Assembly: GCF_030547075.1 (NCBI RefSeq)
Contig: NZ_JAUOQH010000002.1
Span: forward strand, 1-64,000
From: Alteromonas sp. 1_MG-2023
GTDB lineage: Bacteria; Pseudomonadota; Gammaproteobacteria; Enterobacterales; Alteromonadaceae
DNA: 64,000 bases
Direction of reading: 5' to 3'
Shown: positions 54,237 through 64,000 of the stretch, piece by piece
Layout of the letters: the number at the start of each line of letters is the position of its first letter
Position numbering within the stretch: position 1 is the first letter of the stretch
Made by a program: the position numbers and the translations under genes
The notes under the pieces: model-generated
The model's input: only the letters and a program-made list of their open reading frames with translations
What the model was told of the DNA's origin: nothing
The model's database searches: none

Positions 54237-54413
54237 TTATTTGACACTAAGTCCTACATGCCTGTCTTCTACCGCCTCGCGCCAGCCTCCTAACCACTCA
54301 GACCGAGCGTCATTCTGTTGAAAAGGACAGATATCCTTTGAACGACCGCTAATACCAGCTTGATACCCTTTTGAATGGGCGCGTGTCAGTTTATCTCTTT
54401 TTTGTCTTTTCAT
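54237..54413 (-). CDS. rmf: RMF, ribosome modulation factor
   Basis: A 58-aa basic protein beginning MKRQKRDKLTRAHSKGYQAG, nearly the E. coli RMF pattern, with GRSKDICPF and WLGGWREAVEDR. It turns 70S ribosomes into inactive 100S dimers in stationary phase. An AAAGAGG site precedes the ATG. Its position next to fabA is conserved in gammaproteobacteria. Confidence 0.97.
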   Translation of the reverse strand: MKRQKRDKLTRAHSKGYQAGISGRSKDICPFQQNDARSEWLGGWREAVEDRHVGLSVK

Positions 54414-54716
54414 TGATTAGCCTCTTTAACTTTGTAGGATGTGCTACAAATTCTCTCTCGGGCCCAATACATCGTTTTTCAATTGATAGTGGCGGAAAAG
54501 TCATTGTGCACACTACTGTGATAGTGCAATGTGCCAAATGGTTCAACATAATTATTGTAAAGATCGCATTGACATTTGCTAAAATAATGAAAAGTAGATG
54601 AATTTTATATTACACTTTTTAGGCATATATATTTCAGTTTTTAAATCCTTTCGCAATAAAAAAGGCCGCTAAAAATTAGCGGCCTTTGAAAAGTAACTAA
54701 AATCGACGTGAAATGC
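54414..54716. other. Upstream region of rmf
   Basis: About 300 bases without a credible gene. The right end holds a terminator for the minus-strand DUF3466 gene; the rest should contain the rmf promoter and leader. A 76-codon plus-strand frame overlapping rmf looks spurious. Confidence 0.5.
54661..54687 (-). terminator. Terminator of the DUF3466 gene
   Basis: A perfect 12-bp stem AAAGGCCGCTAA/TTAGCGGCCTTT with an AAA loop (TTT on the transcribed strand) is followed on the minus strand by six T residues. Confidence 0.85.
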
Positions 54717-56504
54717 TTATTTCTTCATCTTGCGACGGAAAATTGTCATCAAGCACAGGGTAACTAGACCAAAGAAGCCTGTAGAAGCACCTTTACGCTC
54801 ATAGTTTTCTTCATCGTCATCATCGGAGCTATCATCACTATCGTCGCCGTCATCAGTGCTACAGTCATCGATAGAACCCGCTGAAGGCGTTAGTTTCACC
54901 GCAACAATAGAATCAACCTCATTGGTCTCGCCCTCAGAGTTGATAATTTCAACTCCAGTAATGTATTTACTGGTTGAACGAATACGAGCATTAGCAATAA
55001 TTTCATTATTATCGTTAATATCGATAGCTTCTACTAAAAGATAATCGCTATCACATTCAATTAAATCATTTAAATCAGTAAACTCTTCCGTTTCAATATT
55101 AAACATGAAGGCATGATTTTCGCGAATAGTATCTGATGTTGCATCATAATCTGATTTACCAACAATAATATTATTGTTGTTGATAGCATTTGGCTGAACC
55201 GCTGCGGTTGTGAAAAAACCGTCAGGGTAAAGTTGCTCAGTAGTATCTAGGTTATAAGCAAACAAACGAGAACGGGCGATATCGCTCGACTCACGCAGCA
55301 CTGCACCCGCTACCCAGTTATTGTCATTAATAGCAATAGCCTGACTAATTAGGTTTTCTTCACGTGGAAGTATTTCTTCTGTTTCACCGTCTCTGAATAC
55401 AGTAGCCACACGTTCACTTTCGTTTAGACCTGAAGAGTTCGGACGAGTGATATTGACGGCATCACCCGTTAATGCTTCCCCTACTGCGATACCTTGTTCA
55501 TTAATGTCGTAGGCATACGAAAAGTAATGGACGGTGTCATCTGGTTCTGGTGTAAACAATAAAGGAAAAGTATCGGTACTTATCACATCACCGTTAACGT
55601 CTAGCTGCCAGATGGTGGCGTTAACTTCTGAAGAAAGTATAAAGCTAGAAAGGTAGCTAGTTGAATTGGTAACGAAGTAACTAGAAATGCGCGGTACGTT
55701 GAATTCACCAGCGTAAATGCTGTATAAACAGCGGCCTTCTGGAATATCGCCACGAGTTTCTTCTTCTTCACAATCTTCCATAGCATCTTCTACGGTGTCT
55801 AAGAATTCAACCGTACTAAAGCCTGCCACTTGCAGATTCCTATTGACCGCACGTGCAGATGCAAAACCGCCTAATGTATCGTCAACTGGAGGCAGGATCT
55901 TAGTGCCAGAAGAAGTTTGAGCAAAAGCTTGAGGCGGTAATTCAGAATACGTGTAATTAACAGTCTCGCCGTCTTCATCTTCGTATTCATCAAGAATAAC
56001 TACCCCAGGGGAATCACCAACAATGAAATTTCCACCTACGCTATCGCGACCAATGGCCTCAACAGACTGAGTATAGTCATCAAACTTATCAGTCACTTCA
56101 TCTAAGCCAGGTACTAAATCGATATCGGAAGTATCAGTTGAATACGTTCTGTAAGTAGCCAGCTTTTGGCCAGTAGATGCTGTTTGAATTGAATAAAGGT
56201 AACTCACCACTAAGGTGTAATCAGCATCTGTAAACTCGCCCTGAAGTGCATCGCTTTCATCTTCGAAAGCACCTGAATAGGTGGTGTAAAATGAAGTGTC
56301 ATCTTCAAGCTGATCTAAATCAATAGGCGGGCTAAATTCGGTTTCCACTACAGATAACATTTTGCCAGTGTCATCAATCGAACGTGCGTAATTATTTTCT
56401 GCAACGTCCTGCAAAGGAAGTGGTGTCACGGTGTAGGTTGCGGCTGTTGCCGAAACACTACCTGTTGCCAATAGAACGGCGACGGCAAGCTGAGTTCGTT
56501 TCAT
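54717..56504 (-). CDS. DUF3466 surface or secreted protein with GlyGly-CTERM-like tail
   Basis: A 595-aa exported protein with a signal peptide ending near ATAA, repeated beta-propeller-like units (AININDNNWVAGAV, AIDINDNNEIIANA), many Asp/Glu residues and an Asp/Ser stretch near residues 555-570. The C terminus GASTGFFGLVTLCLMTIFRRKMKK (given here as GASTGFFG, hydrophobic helix, RRKMKK) resembles GlyGly-CTERM sorting signals cut by rhombosortase. Function unknown. Confidence 0.85.
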   Translation of the reverse strand: MKRTQLAVAVLLATGSVSATAATYTVTPLPLQDVAENNYARSIDDTGKMLSVVETEFSPPIDLDQLEDDTSFYTTYSGAFEDESDALQGEFTDADYTLVVSYLYSIQTASTGQKLATYRTYSTDTSDIDLVPGLDEVTDKFDDYTQSVEAIGRDSVGGNFIVGDSPGVVILDEYEDEDGETVNYTYSELPPQAFAQTSSGTKILPPVDDTLGGFASARAVNRNLQVAGFSTVEFLDTVEDAMEDCEEEETRGDIPEGRCLYSIYAGEFNVPRISSYFVTNSTSYLSSFILSSEVNATIWQLDVNGDVISTDTFPLLFTPEPDDTVHYFSYAYDINEQGIAVGEALTGDAVNITRPNSSGLNESERVATVFRDGETEEILPREENLISQAIAINDNNWVAGAVLRESSDIARSRLFAYNLDTTEQLYPDGFFTTAAVQPNAINNNNIIVGKSDYDATSDTIRENHAFMFNIETEEFTDLNDLIECDSDYLLVEAIDINDNNEIIANARIRSTSKYITGVEIINSEGETNEVDSIVAVKLTPSAGSIDDCSTDDGDDSDDSSDDDDEENYERKGASTGFFGLVTLCLMTIFRRKMKK

Positions 56505-56516
56505 CTAAAATCCTAA

Positions 56517-58457
56517 TTACTGCTGATTATCTTCCAGCATACTTTCTAATTCATCCCAGCGCGCATACTTCTGGGATAAGGCTTGTTCTTTCTCTGCTAA
56601 CAGAGCTAAGGTCTTTGCAGTTTCATCATTCCCTTTTTTAAAGAATTCAGGGTCGTTAACTAACAACTGCATTTCAGCTAATTCATTTTCATACTGCTCA
56701 ATATCTGCAGGCAGCGATTCAAGTTCTCGTTGATCTTTATATGATAACTTTTTCGTCTTGCGGGGAGAAGACTTAGCACTAGGACTATTCGAACTTAAAT
56801 TAGTTTCATTCTTTACTTTGGCTTTTTCATCTTTAATGATTTGCTGACGTTTATCGCTCTGATCTTTATACCAGCTCTCAACATCAGTGAAGCCACCAAT
56901 GAACTCACGTAAGAATCCTTCGCCTTCAAATACCACACAACTATTGGCGACGTTATCGACGAATTCCCTATCATGGCTCACTAATAAAACAGTACCTGCA
57001 TACTCGTTTAACAGCGTTTCAAGCATCTCTAGTGTTTCAACGTCGAGATCGTTTGTTGGTTCATCAAGTACCAGCAAATTACTGGGTTTGAGCATTAGCT
57101 TGGCCAGCATCAGTCTGTTTTTCTCACCACCAGAAAGTGATTTAACCGGCGCATTCACCCGCTCTGGTGAAAACAAATAATCTTGTAGATAACTAATAAC
57201 ATGCCTTGGGTGACCGTTAACCATTAGGTCACGTTTACCATCACCTACAGCATCAATAACGGTTTGTTCCAAATCTAAACCGTGGCGATGTTGGTCAAAA
57301 TAAGCCACTTCAAGGTTAGTACCTTGCTTACAGTTACCTTTATCAGGAGCGATATCACCTAACAACAACTTAATTAACGTACTTTTACCACTACCATTGG
57401 GGCCCACTAAAGCAAGTTTATCACCCCGCAACACATTCAGGTTTAAACCCTTAACAATTTGATTGCCGCCAATGGCATAATCCAAATTGGTGACTTCAAA
57501 CACCATTTTGCCAGACCGTGCACCTTGATGCTGGTTTACTACAGCATTGCCTTGCACTGATCGTCTGGCTTTGCGTTCATCTCTAAGCTTTTTCAAAGCA
57601 CGAACCCGGCCTTCGTTACGGGTACGACGTGCTTTTATACCTTGGCGTATCCATACTTCTTCTTGCGCAAGCTTCTTATCAAACTCGGCGTTATGGGCAG
57701 CTTCTACTTCAAGATCTTGCTGTTTTTTCTCTAAGTAAGTTTCGTAATTACCTGGGTAGCTGGTTAAGCCACCACGGTCTAAATCAACAATACGAGTGGC
57801 CATATTACGAATAAACGCCCTATCGTGACTAACAAACACAATAGCGCCGTTGTAATTAGATAAACTGCTTTCCAACCAGCGAATCATTTCAATATCTAAG
57901 TGGTTGGTAGGTTCGTCTAGTAATAATAAATCAGGTGAACGAACCAAAGCCCGTGCAAGTGCTGCTTTACGTCGCCAACCACCTGATAAGGTAGAAAGCG
58001 AAATATCCGGCTCAAGTTTAAGCATGGTAAGAGTTTGTTCAATTTGCTGCTCAAACTGCCATGCATCTCGGGCTTCTAGCGTTTCCTGCAAGGTCTGCAG
58101 GCGATTTAAATTTGCTTCACTAGGGTCTTCAGCCACCAATTTGGTTTGGTGATGATAGGCTTTAATGGTGTCGCCTACATCCGCTAACCCTTCAGCTACG
58201 TAATCAAAAAGCGTAACGTCGGTGGTTTGGGGCGGATCTTGCTCTAGTCGAGCAATAATGGTGTCGCTTTCGATAATGCGCTGTCCATCGTCGGCAATCA
58301 CATCACCTGAAATCACCTTCATTAAGGTCGATTTCCCACTGCCATTACGGCCTACTAAACACACTCGCTCTTTGGGCTGAACAATCAATTCAACGCCATC
58401 TAACAAAGGGGGGTTACCGTAGATAACAGTGATGTTCTTTAACTGCAAAATGCTCAC
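56517..58457 (-). CDS. uup: Uup-type ABC-F ATPase
   Basis: A 646-aa soluble ABC-F protein acting on ribosomes, with two ATPase domains (GRNGSGKST and GPNGSGKST; signatures TLSGGW and SLSGGEK; Walker B LLLLDEPTNHLD and LLVLDEPTNDLD). The linker is rich in Arg/Lys. The C-terminal coiled coil (after ~560) identifies Uup rather than EttA. It overlaps the glutaredoxin-like gene by four bases. Confidence 0.94.
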   Translation of the reverse strand: MSILQLKNITVIYGNPPLLDGVELIVQPKERVCLVGRNGSGKSTLMKVISGDVIADDGQRIIESDTIIARLEQDPPQTTDVTLFDYVAEGLADVGDTIKAYHHQTKLVAEDPSEANLNRLQTLQETLEARDAWQFEQQIEQTLTMLKLEPDISLSTLSGGWRRKAALARALVRSPDLLLLDEPTNHLDIEMIRWLESSLSNYNGAIVFVSHDRAFIRNMATRIVDLDRGGLTSYPGNYETYLEKKQQDLEVEAAHNAEFDKKLAQEEVWIRQGIKARRTRNEGRVRALKKLRDERKARRSVQGNAVVNQHQGARSGKMVFEVTNLDYAIGGNQIVKGLNLNVLRGDKLALVGPNGSGKSTLIKLLLGDIAPDKGNCKQGTNLEVAYFDQHRHGLDLEQTVIDAVGDGKRDLMVNGHPRHVISYLQDYLFSPERVNAPVKSLSGGEKNRLMLAKLMLKPSNLLVLDEPTNDLDVETLEMLETLLNEYAGTVLLVSHDREFVDNVANSCVVFEGEGFLREFIGGFTDVESWYKDQSDKRQQIIKDEKAKVKNETNLSSNSPSAKSSPRKTKKLSYKDQRELESLPADIEQYENELAEMQLLVNDPEFFKKGNDETAKTLALLAEKEQALSQKYARWDELESMLEDNQQ

Positions 58458-58687
58458 TGTAAGAATGTCTCCAATGCGTTGGTATCAAATGGCCATCCAA
58501 TTTCGGCGCCATTGTCTTCCCGTTTCAATACAGGAATACGAGCACCGTATAAATGATACAAATCGGTGCTATTACGAATATTTACTTTCTCGACGTTTAA
58601 CGAAGAAAACTGCTGGGTATTAGCCAATTCAATATCGGCTAAATCGCATAAACTACACTGCGGCCCCGTGTAAAACACTATTTTCAT
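58454..58687 (-). CDS. Glutaredoxin-like thiol protein
   Basis: A 77-aa glutaredoxin-family protein (DUF836 type) with YTGPQCSLCDLAD as the CxxC active site and the cis-Pro segment ARIPVLKRED. It is coupled by 4-base overlaps to rlmKL upstream and uup downstream. ATG at 58687 is chosen; a longer frame reads through the end of rlmKL and is unlikely. Confidence 0.88.
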   Translation of the reverse strand: MKIVFYTGPQCSLCDLADIELANTQQFSSLNVEKVNIRNSTDLYHLYGARIPVLKREDNGAEIGWPFDTNALETFLQ

Positions 58688-60825
58688 AACGCTTCGCTTG
58701 ATAATGCTTCTTTTGATAAAGCATCTCTCGATAAGGACAGGATCCAGCACTTATGAATGTTTCCACGGCGAGAAAAGTCTTCTGGTATGGTTTCTTGAGT
58801 AATATTTTCAATACTGAAACCTAAGCCTTCTAATGCCTCTTCATCTAACTTAAAACCACGTTTGTTGTTAGAAAAAATCAACGTACCGCCTTCGTTTAAG
58901 CAGTTTCTGGCATTCGTTAGCATAGTAATGTGGTCGCGTTGTACATCCCACGTGCTTTGCATACGCTTAGAATTTGAAAACGATGGTGGGTCAATAAAAA
59001 TCAGATCGTATTTACCTTTATGATCGCCTAACCATGATGTGCAATCAGCTTGAACAAAAGCATGTGGGCCATTTAGTTTATTAAGCGCCACATTCTTTTT
59101 CGCCCAGTCTAGATAGGTATTAGACATATCTACTGTGGTAACCGATTTCGCGCCACCTTTAGCTGCAAACACCGATACACTGCCGGTATATGCAAATAAG
59201 TTAAGCACGTCTTTACCTTTGGCAAGCTGCATAACTTTTTGACGGGTGTTTCTATGATCTAAGAACAAACCCGTATCTAAATAGTCGGTCAAGTTCACCA
59301 ATAAGCGCGCACCGTTTTCGTAAACTTCCATCATGGTGCCAGACTGATTAATTTTTTCGTACTGCTTAGTACCTTTTTGCTGACTGCGCACTTTAAGCAC
59401 AATTTGCTTAGGCGACACGCCTGTTACAGTAGGTAAATAAAGTAATACTTCCTGCAAACGTTTACGGGCTTTGTCTTCCGACACCGTTTTGGGCGGAGCG
59501 TATTCTTGTACTACCAACCAATCGCCGTATCTATCAATTGCCACGTTGTAATCGGGTAAGTCGGCATCGTAGATGCGGTAACAGTTGGTATCAACTTTGT
59601 TGATCCAGCCCTTCATTTTCTTAAGATTTTTCTTTAAGCGATTGGCAAATTCGTGGTTCGACGCATCTTCAGTAAACTGAACTGTGTTTTCTTCGCTCAA
59701 CACATAATTTACTATACGGCACTCTAGCTTACCGTTGTTCATGCCGTAGTCTTTGGTTGCGCGAAGTTTTAACACACGCAATAAGTCACGGTTGCTGCTA
59801 AGCAATGAAACGTGCCAGCCTTTCCATGCTTCTTTAAAACGCTTGCCCCATTCGCTGAAAAGCGGAATAAGTGCTGTTAGCTCGCCCAAACGTTCACCGT
59901 AAGGTGGGTTAGACACCATATAACCAGGGGTTGCAACCGGCGGTGACGACTTAGTCGCGTCTTGGTTGCTAAATTTAATATCGTTAAATACGCCCGCATA
60001 ATCGGCGTTGTCTTTGGCAATGGCAATCATTCTGCGGTTGTAATCGGCAGCAAAAATCTCGCTTTTACTTTCTGTTTGATTTGCAATGGCATCATTAACC
60101 AATGAATCCCAATATGCTGCATCGTGGCTTAACCATTTGCTAAAGCCCCAATACTCACGTTTTATGCCAGGGGCAATATTACGTGCCATGAAAGCGGCTT
60201 CTATCGCAATAGTACCCGAACCGCACATCATGTCAGCCAAAGGCTTGTCCATGTTTTCGGTCCAGCCACTGCGCATTAGCATGGCGCAGGCAATGTGTTC
60301 TTTAAGTGGTGCATCACCGGTTTCTTGACGATATGAACGTTGGTGCAAGCTCGCACCAGCCATATCAAGCCCAATAATCACGTTGTCTCGTTGAAGTCTG
60401 GCATATACAGGGAAATCTGGCATTTTGCGCTCAACCGACGGGCGAGCTTGGCCTTCTTCTACGAATTGGTCAACAATGGCATCTTTAATTCTTACCGCAC
60501 CGAACTGGGTATTCTTGATTTCGTAGTTGGTACCAATAAATTGCACTGATAGCGTATGGCGAGACTCCATATGCATCTGCCAATCTATATCCATGGCTGT
60601 CTTATACAACTCTTCCGCATTGCCTGCCTTTCCTGTGCCTAAGATCCAAATAACGCGGTTGGCTAAACGGGACCATAGGCAAAGTTTATAAGCGTCTTCT
60701 TTACTTCCTTCAAACTGCAACATGCCCGGAGACTGTTTAATTTCTGCATCTGGGCACAAATTGAGTATTTCTTGCTTAAGGAGTTCGTCAAGACCGCGGC
60801 TGGTTGTTGCCAGAATAGTATTCAT
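58684..60825 (-). CDS. rlmL: RlmKL, bifunctional 23S rRNA guanine methyltransferase
   Basis: A 713-aa two-domain enzyme making m2G2445 (N-terminal RlmL half) and m7G2069 (C-terminal RlmK half). A THUMP domain is at the start. RlmL motif ADMMCGSGTIAIEAA and catalytic NPPYGE; RlmK motif VLNLFAYTGSVSVFAA and DPPSFSNSKRM. The final residues are an Ala/Leu/Ser-rich tail (DALSKEALSSEAL) absent from the compact core. Confidence 0.96.
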   Translation of the reverse strand: MNTILATTSRGLDELLKQEILNLCPDAEIKQSPGMLQFEGSKEDAYKLCLWSRLANRVIWILGTGKAGNAEELYKTAMDIDWQMHMESRHTLSVQFIGTNYEIKNTQFGAVRIKDAIVDQFVEEGQARPSVERKMPDFPVYARLQRDNVIIGLDMAGASLHQRSYRQETGDAPLKEHIACAMLMRSGWTENMDKPLADMMCGSGTIAIEAAFMARNIAPGIKREYWGFSKWLSHDAAYWDSLVNDAIANQTESKSEIFAADYNRRMIAIAKDNADYAGVFNDIKFSNQDATKSSPPVATPGYMVSNPPYGERLGELTALIPLFSEWGKRFKEAWKGWHVSLLSSNRDLLRVLKLRATKDYGMNNGKLECRIVNYVLSEENTVQFTEDASNHEFANRLKKNLKKMKGWINKVDTNCYRIYDADLPDYNVAIDRYGDWLVVQEYAPPKTVSEDKARKRLQEVLLYLPTVTGVSPKQIVLKVRSQQKGTKQYEKINQSGTMMEVYENGARLLVNLTDYLDTGLFLDHRNTRQKVMQLAKGKDVLNLFAYTGSVSVFAAKGGAKSVTTVDMSNTYLDWAKKNVALNKLNGPHAFVQADCTSWLGDHKGKYDLIFIDPPSFSNSKRMQSTWDVQRDHITMLTNARNCLNEGGTLIFSNNKRGFKLDEEALEGLGFSIENITQETIPEDFSRRGNIHKCWILSLSRDALSKEALSSEAL

Positions 60826-60900
60826 TCAATTACCTGATAGAGCGTGTGTTTATTGGCACACGCTTGAGTGTATAAAACTGTAATGTGTCGCTTTCGCTGA

Positions 60901-61908
60901 TTATAGCGCTTTTACAATGCGTTTAACGAGGTCGGGCCCCTGATAAATGAATGCAGAGTATACCTGAACTAGTGATGCTCCTGCATCTAAACGTGCTTTT
61001 GCCGTTTCATGAGAATCGATACCGCCCACACCTATGATAGGAATAGCTCTATCAAGGGCACTGGATAGCTTCTTGGTAACGTTCAAACTCATGTCAGTAA
61101 GTACCGAACCACTCAGCCCCCCCATTTCATCTGCATGCTTTAACCCTTGAACAGCGTCTCGCGACAGTGTGGTATTGGTAGCTATAACACCATCCATTTT
61201 ACTGGCCAATAGCGACTGGGCAATACTTTGTATTTCGCCATCTGATAAATCTGGCGCTATTTTGATAAACAGCGGTACGTACTTGCCGTGAGTTTGCGTA
61301 AGGGTTTCTTGCGCAGCTTTAAGACCTACTAACAATGCATCTAACGCTTCGCCATACTGAAGGTTTCTAAGCCCAGGGGTGTTAGGTGAAGATATGTTAA
61401 TAGTCACATAACTGGCGTAAGGATAAACCTTGTTCAAACAAATAAGGTAATCATCAAGTGCTTTAGCATCATCCGTATCTTTGTTTTTGCCAATATTGAT
61501 ACCAATAGGGCCTTTAAAGTGCGCTTTTTTCACTTGTGAAACCAAGTGATCAACCCCTTTATTGTTAAAGCCCATGCGATTGATAATGGCTTGCTTTTCA
61601 GGAATGCGAAACAACCGAGGCTTAGGGTTTCCCACTTGTGGACGCGGGGTAACCGTACCAATTTCTACAAAACCAAAACCCATATCAGCAAACGCATCAA
61701 TACAATCGCCATTTTTATCTAACCCCGCAGCTAAACCCACAGGATTATCAAAAGTAATGCCTGCCACTGTTACCGGCTTTTTGATGGTTGTGGTGCTATA
61801 AGCCCACTTCAATGGCGTGTGTTGGGTCTTATTTAACCAGTTGATGGTAAAATCGTGACTTTTCTCAGGTTCGCATTGAAGCAACAGTTTTTGCACTAAT
61901 GATTGCAT
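60901..61908 (-). CDS. pyrD: PyrD, class 2 dihydroorotate dehydrogenase
   Basis: A 335-aa membrane-associated, quinone-linked enzyme of pyrimidine synthesis. FMN- and substrate-binding motifs include [33 protein letters not shown] with the class 2 catalytic Ser nearby, ATNTTLSR and GVGGIDS. The start at 61908 gives the normal length; a longer frame runs through the terminator at 61942-61962. Confidence 0.96.
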   Translation of the reverse strand: MQSLVQKLLLQCEPEKSHDFTINWLNKTQHTPLKWAYSTTTIKKPVTVAGITFDNPVGLAAGLDKNGDCIDAFADMGFGFVEIGTVTPRPQVGNPKPRLFRIPEKQAIINRMGFNNKGVDHLVSQVKKAHFKGPIGINIGKNKDTDDAKALDDYLICLNKVYPYASYVTINISSPNTPGLRNLQYGEALDALLVGLKAAQETLTQTHGKYVPLFIKIAPDLSDGEIQSIAQSLLASKMDGVIATNTTLSRDAVQGLKHADEMGGLSGSVLTDMSLNVTKKLSSALDRAIPIIGVGGIDSHETAKARLDAGASLVQVYSAFIYQGPDLVKRIVKAL

Positions 61909-61933
61909 AGGTGTTTGTTTTCGCTTGTATTTG

Positions 61934-61962
61934 GTATAAAAAAGCCCTGTTTTACAGGGCTT
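61934..61962 (-). terminator. Terminator of the glutamate dehydrogenase gene
   Basis: A perfect AAGCCCTG/CAGGGCTT stem with loop TAAAA is followed on the minus strand by six T residues. It lies between the GDH stop and the pyrD start, so pyrD has its own promoter. Confidence 0.85.
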
Positions 61963-61985
61963 CGTCAATTTTGATAGCGTGTATT

Positions 61986-64000
61986 CTAATGGCTAGACTT
62001 CACGCTTAAAAGCATCAATTCACGTAATGCGACAGAAAATTTCGCAAATTCGTGTGTTGAGCTGGTCTTAAACTCTGACATCATGTGATACCAGCGCTTC
62101 AATAACACCTGATTGCTCTGCATCCAGTCTTCCAAAATCTTGTCTGCATCGCTAGCGTCTGGATTAATCTGAAGTAGATTTGCAGCAATAGAACGCTGCT
62201 GCCAATCAAGTTCTTCTCGATAAGATGCACGTGCCAATGCTTGCCAATGGTTGCTGACTGCTTGATTGTTAATTTGATCTAAGAACCAATGCAACTCAAG
62301 TTTAGAACCAAGTTGGAAATACAACCTTGCCACTACATCAACAGGGTGTTTGTCAGCTGCAACAACGTGAGATAAATCGAAACTAGAGAACATGTTCGAG
62401 AAGCTAGCCACTTGATACGCAATATCTTGTGGTACGTCTTGAGATACATATTTTCTTGTTTTCTCTTCTAACTGCGAATATTCATCTTCAACTAGGTAAT
62501 CTTGCAGATTTTTAGACAAGGTATTGAATGTCTCGCGATAACACGCAATAGCCTCTTCAATAGACAGGGCTTTATTACCATGTCTAATATACCAGCGTGC
62601 AGCACGGCGCATAATACGGCGTGCTTCATCCAACAATTTAAGCTGTAATTGCGCTGAAATCACATTATCTAAATCTTCAATACGACTCCATAAGGTATCC
62701 ATATCAAAAATTCCGTGCACGATAGCGTAGGCATTCGCAATATCGTCTACCCCTGCGCCAGTTTCTTCCTGAATACGGAACATAAAATTAAGACCCATAT
62801 CATTAACCATGTTGTTGGTTAACTTAGTGGCAATAATTTCGCTTCTTAGCGGATGCTGCTGCATGTGGCTACTGAATTTTTCCCGCAATACTTCAGGAAA
62901 AGCTTCAAGTAACAACTTACCGTGATAAGGGTTATCGGTAATTTCAGGAATATTTAACGCGTCTTTTAATACCATCTTGCCATAAGCAATCAGTACGCTA
63001 AGTTCAGGCCGTGTAAGACCACGATCTGACGCCACTCTATCAGAGATTTCATCATCACTTGGAATGAACTCAAGTTCTCTATTAAGCTGACCTTCACGCT
63101 CTAAGCCGTGAATAAAGCGAAGCTGCTCTTTCAGTAAGCTAACACCTGACATTTCTGTAATTGAAATAGACTGGGTTTGGCGATAACAATCTTTAATAAC
63201 AATACGCGATACATCGTCAGTCATATCGTGCAATAAATTATTACGCTGTTTAACCGTAAGCTCACCGTCGTTAACCACGCTGTTAAGCAAGATTTTGATA
63301 TTCACTTCGTTATCAGAACAATCAACACCACCCACGTTATCGATGAAGTCGGTGTTTACGCGACCGCCGGAAGCAGCATATTCGATACGGCCTAGTTGGG
63401 TTAACCCTAGGTTACCGCCCTCGCCTACAATCTTAGCTTGTACGTCTTTACCGTTTAATCGTAAGTCGTCGTTGGCTCTGTCGCCTACTTCTGCGTGAGA
63501 CTCTTTCGAGCTCTTAACGTAAGTACCGATACCGCCATTCCATAACAAGTCCACTGGCATTTTTAAAATGTTATGGATAAGTTCGTTTGGTGTCATCGAC
63601 ATCTGACGAGTGCCTAACCACTTTTTCATTTCAGGGGTAAGCTTAATCGACTTCGATGAACGGCTGAAAATACCACCGCCTTTAGAAATCAATTTAGTGT
63701 CGTAATCTTCCCAACTTAAACGTGGGTTTTCGAACAACCTAGCACGTTCTTTATAGCTTGATGCTGGGTCTGGATCTGGGTCAAAGAAAATATGTAAATG
63801 GTTAAACGCTGAAATAAGTTTGGTATGTTCAGACAATAGCATACCGTTACCAAAAACATCTCCCGCCATATCACCCACACCTACTGCGGTGAAATCTGTG
63901 GTTTGACAATCGATACCAATTTCGCGGAAATGACGTTTAACAGACTCCCATCCACCACGGGCAGTGATACCCATTTTCTTATGGTCGTATCCTACACTGC
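61986..64000 (-). CDS. NAD-glutamate dehydrogenase (large GDH), C-terminal part
   Basis: The 3' part of a ~1600-aa NAD-specific glutamate dehydrogenase (GDH180 family) converting glutamate to 2-oxoglutarate and ammonia. About 670 codons are in the window; the frame stays open to position 64000, reading [22 protein letters not shown] near the edge. The NAD-domain motif [18 protein letters not shown], then [17 protein letters not shown] and [15 protein letters not shown] are visible. The start lies outside the window. Confidence 0.96.
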   Translation of the reverse strand, partial: SVGYDHKKMGITARGGWESVKRHFREIGIDCQTTDFTAVGVGDMAGDVFGNGMLLSEHTKLISAFNHLHIFFDPDPDPASSYKERARLFENPRLSWEDYDTKLISKGGGIFSRSSKSIKLTPEMKKWLGTRQMSMTPNELIHNILKMPVDLLWNGGIGTYVKSSKESHAEVGDRANDDLRLNGKDVQAKIVGEGGNLGLTQLGRIEYAASGGRVNTDFIDNVGGVDCSDNEVNIKILLNSVVNDGELTVKQRNNLLHDMTDDVSRIVIKDCYRQTQSISITEMSGVSLLKEQLRFIHGLEREGQLNRELEFIPSDDEISDRVASDRGLTRPELSVLIAYGKMVLKDALNIPEITDNPYHGKLLLEAFPEVLREKFSSHMQQHPLRSEIIATKLTNNMVNDMGLNFMFRIQEETGAGVDDIANAYAIVHGIFDMDTLWSRIEDLDNVISAQLQLKLLDEARRIMRRAARWYIRHGNKALSIEEAIACYRETFNTLSKNLQDYLVEDEYSQLEEKTRKYVSQDVPQDIAYQVASFSNMFSSFDLSHVVAADKHPVDVVARLYFQLGSKLELHWFLDQINNQAVSNHWQALARASYREELDWQQRSIAANLLQINPDASDADKILEDWMQSNQVLLKRWYHMMSEFKTSSTHEFAKFSVALRELMLLSVKSSH

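Noticed and set aside
54371-54601. 76-codon plus-strand frame near rmf
   Set aside because: Antisense to the start of rmf, which is a certain gene; the lipoprotein-like start is a coincidence.

Overview
The window reads as a chromosomal segment of a marine gammaproteobacterium of the order Alteromonadales, most likely Alteromonas or a close relative. This rests on the mix of gene families (ovothiol synthesis, cbb3 oxidase under FNR, DUF2987, DUF3466, NAD-dependent giant glutamate dehydrogenase) and on gene orders shared with enterics: uvrY-uvrC-pgsA-tRNA-Gly-Cys-Leu, and convergent fabA/rmf. The species cannot be named from sequence alone.

Layout. 1-110: tRNA-Ser 3'-end-like repeat and terminator. 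718-4265: ovoA and ovoB (ovothiol). 4581-8682: pirin, UvrY, UvrC, PgsA. 8834-9147: tRNA operon Gly-Cys-Leu. 9134-19251: a 10.1-kb integrated element bounded by a 17-bp direct repeat of the tRNA-Leu 3' end. 19408-25591: DTW tRNA-modification enzyme, thiol peroxidase, sulfurtransferase, sirtuin, LysE exporter, membrane protein, Bax, DUF2987. 25583-29485 (minus): patatin phospholipase, TtcA, UspE, FNR. 29534-36611 (minus): cbb3 oxidase biogenesis and structural genes (ccoS, I, H, P, Q, O, N). 37329-39984 (minus): two complementary bacterioferritins and a cation/proton antiporter. 40306-43577: glutamate-synthase-like flavoprotein, small cytochrome, universal stress protein, small hypothetical. 43842-46738: lone tyrosine recombinase beside 1.8 kb with no credible gene. 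46739-53150: DUF2254 protein and a light-repair cluster (DUF2256, FeS-BCP photolyase, CPD photolyase, cryptochrome DASH). 53228-64000: small RHH-like protein, fabA, rmf, DUF3466, Uup, glutaredoxin-like, RlmKL, PyrD and the C-terminal part of NAD-glutamate dehydrogenase running off the window.

The most unusual region is the element in the tRNA-Leu gene. It carries a P4-type integrase, an AlpA regulator, an excisionase-like protein, a putative replication initiator with 22-bp iterons next to it, a divergent ribbon-helix-helix repressor with two GGTACGTACC operators, and a tight four-gene operon ending in a ClpP-like prohead protease and an HK97-fold major capsid protein. No portal, large terminase or tail gene is visible. 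The rest is a 1.7-kb noncoding block full of direct and inverted repeats, and a membrane-protein gene broken by one stop codon. This looks like a phage satellite that brings only its own capsid shell and protease and would borrow everything else from a helper phage. That role is inference.

Other themes. FNR boxes connect ccoN, an unknown anchored protein, a lipoprotein cytochrome and a universal stress protein, with fnr and uspE in the same cluster. The two bacterioferritins have split the ferroxidase site and the haem ligand between them. The lone recombinase has a 13-6-13 inverted repeat just upstream of its start codon that resembles a tyrosine-recombinase core site.
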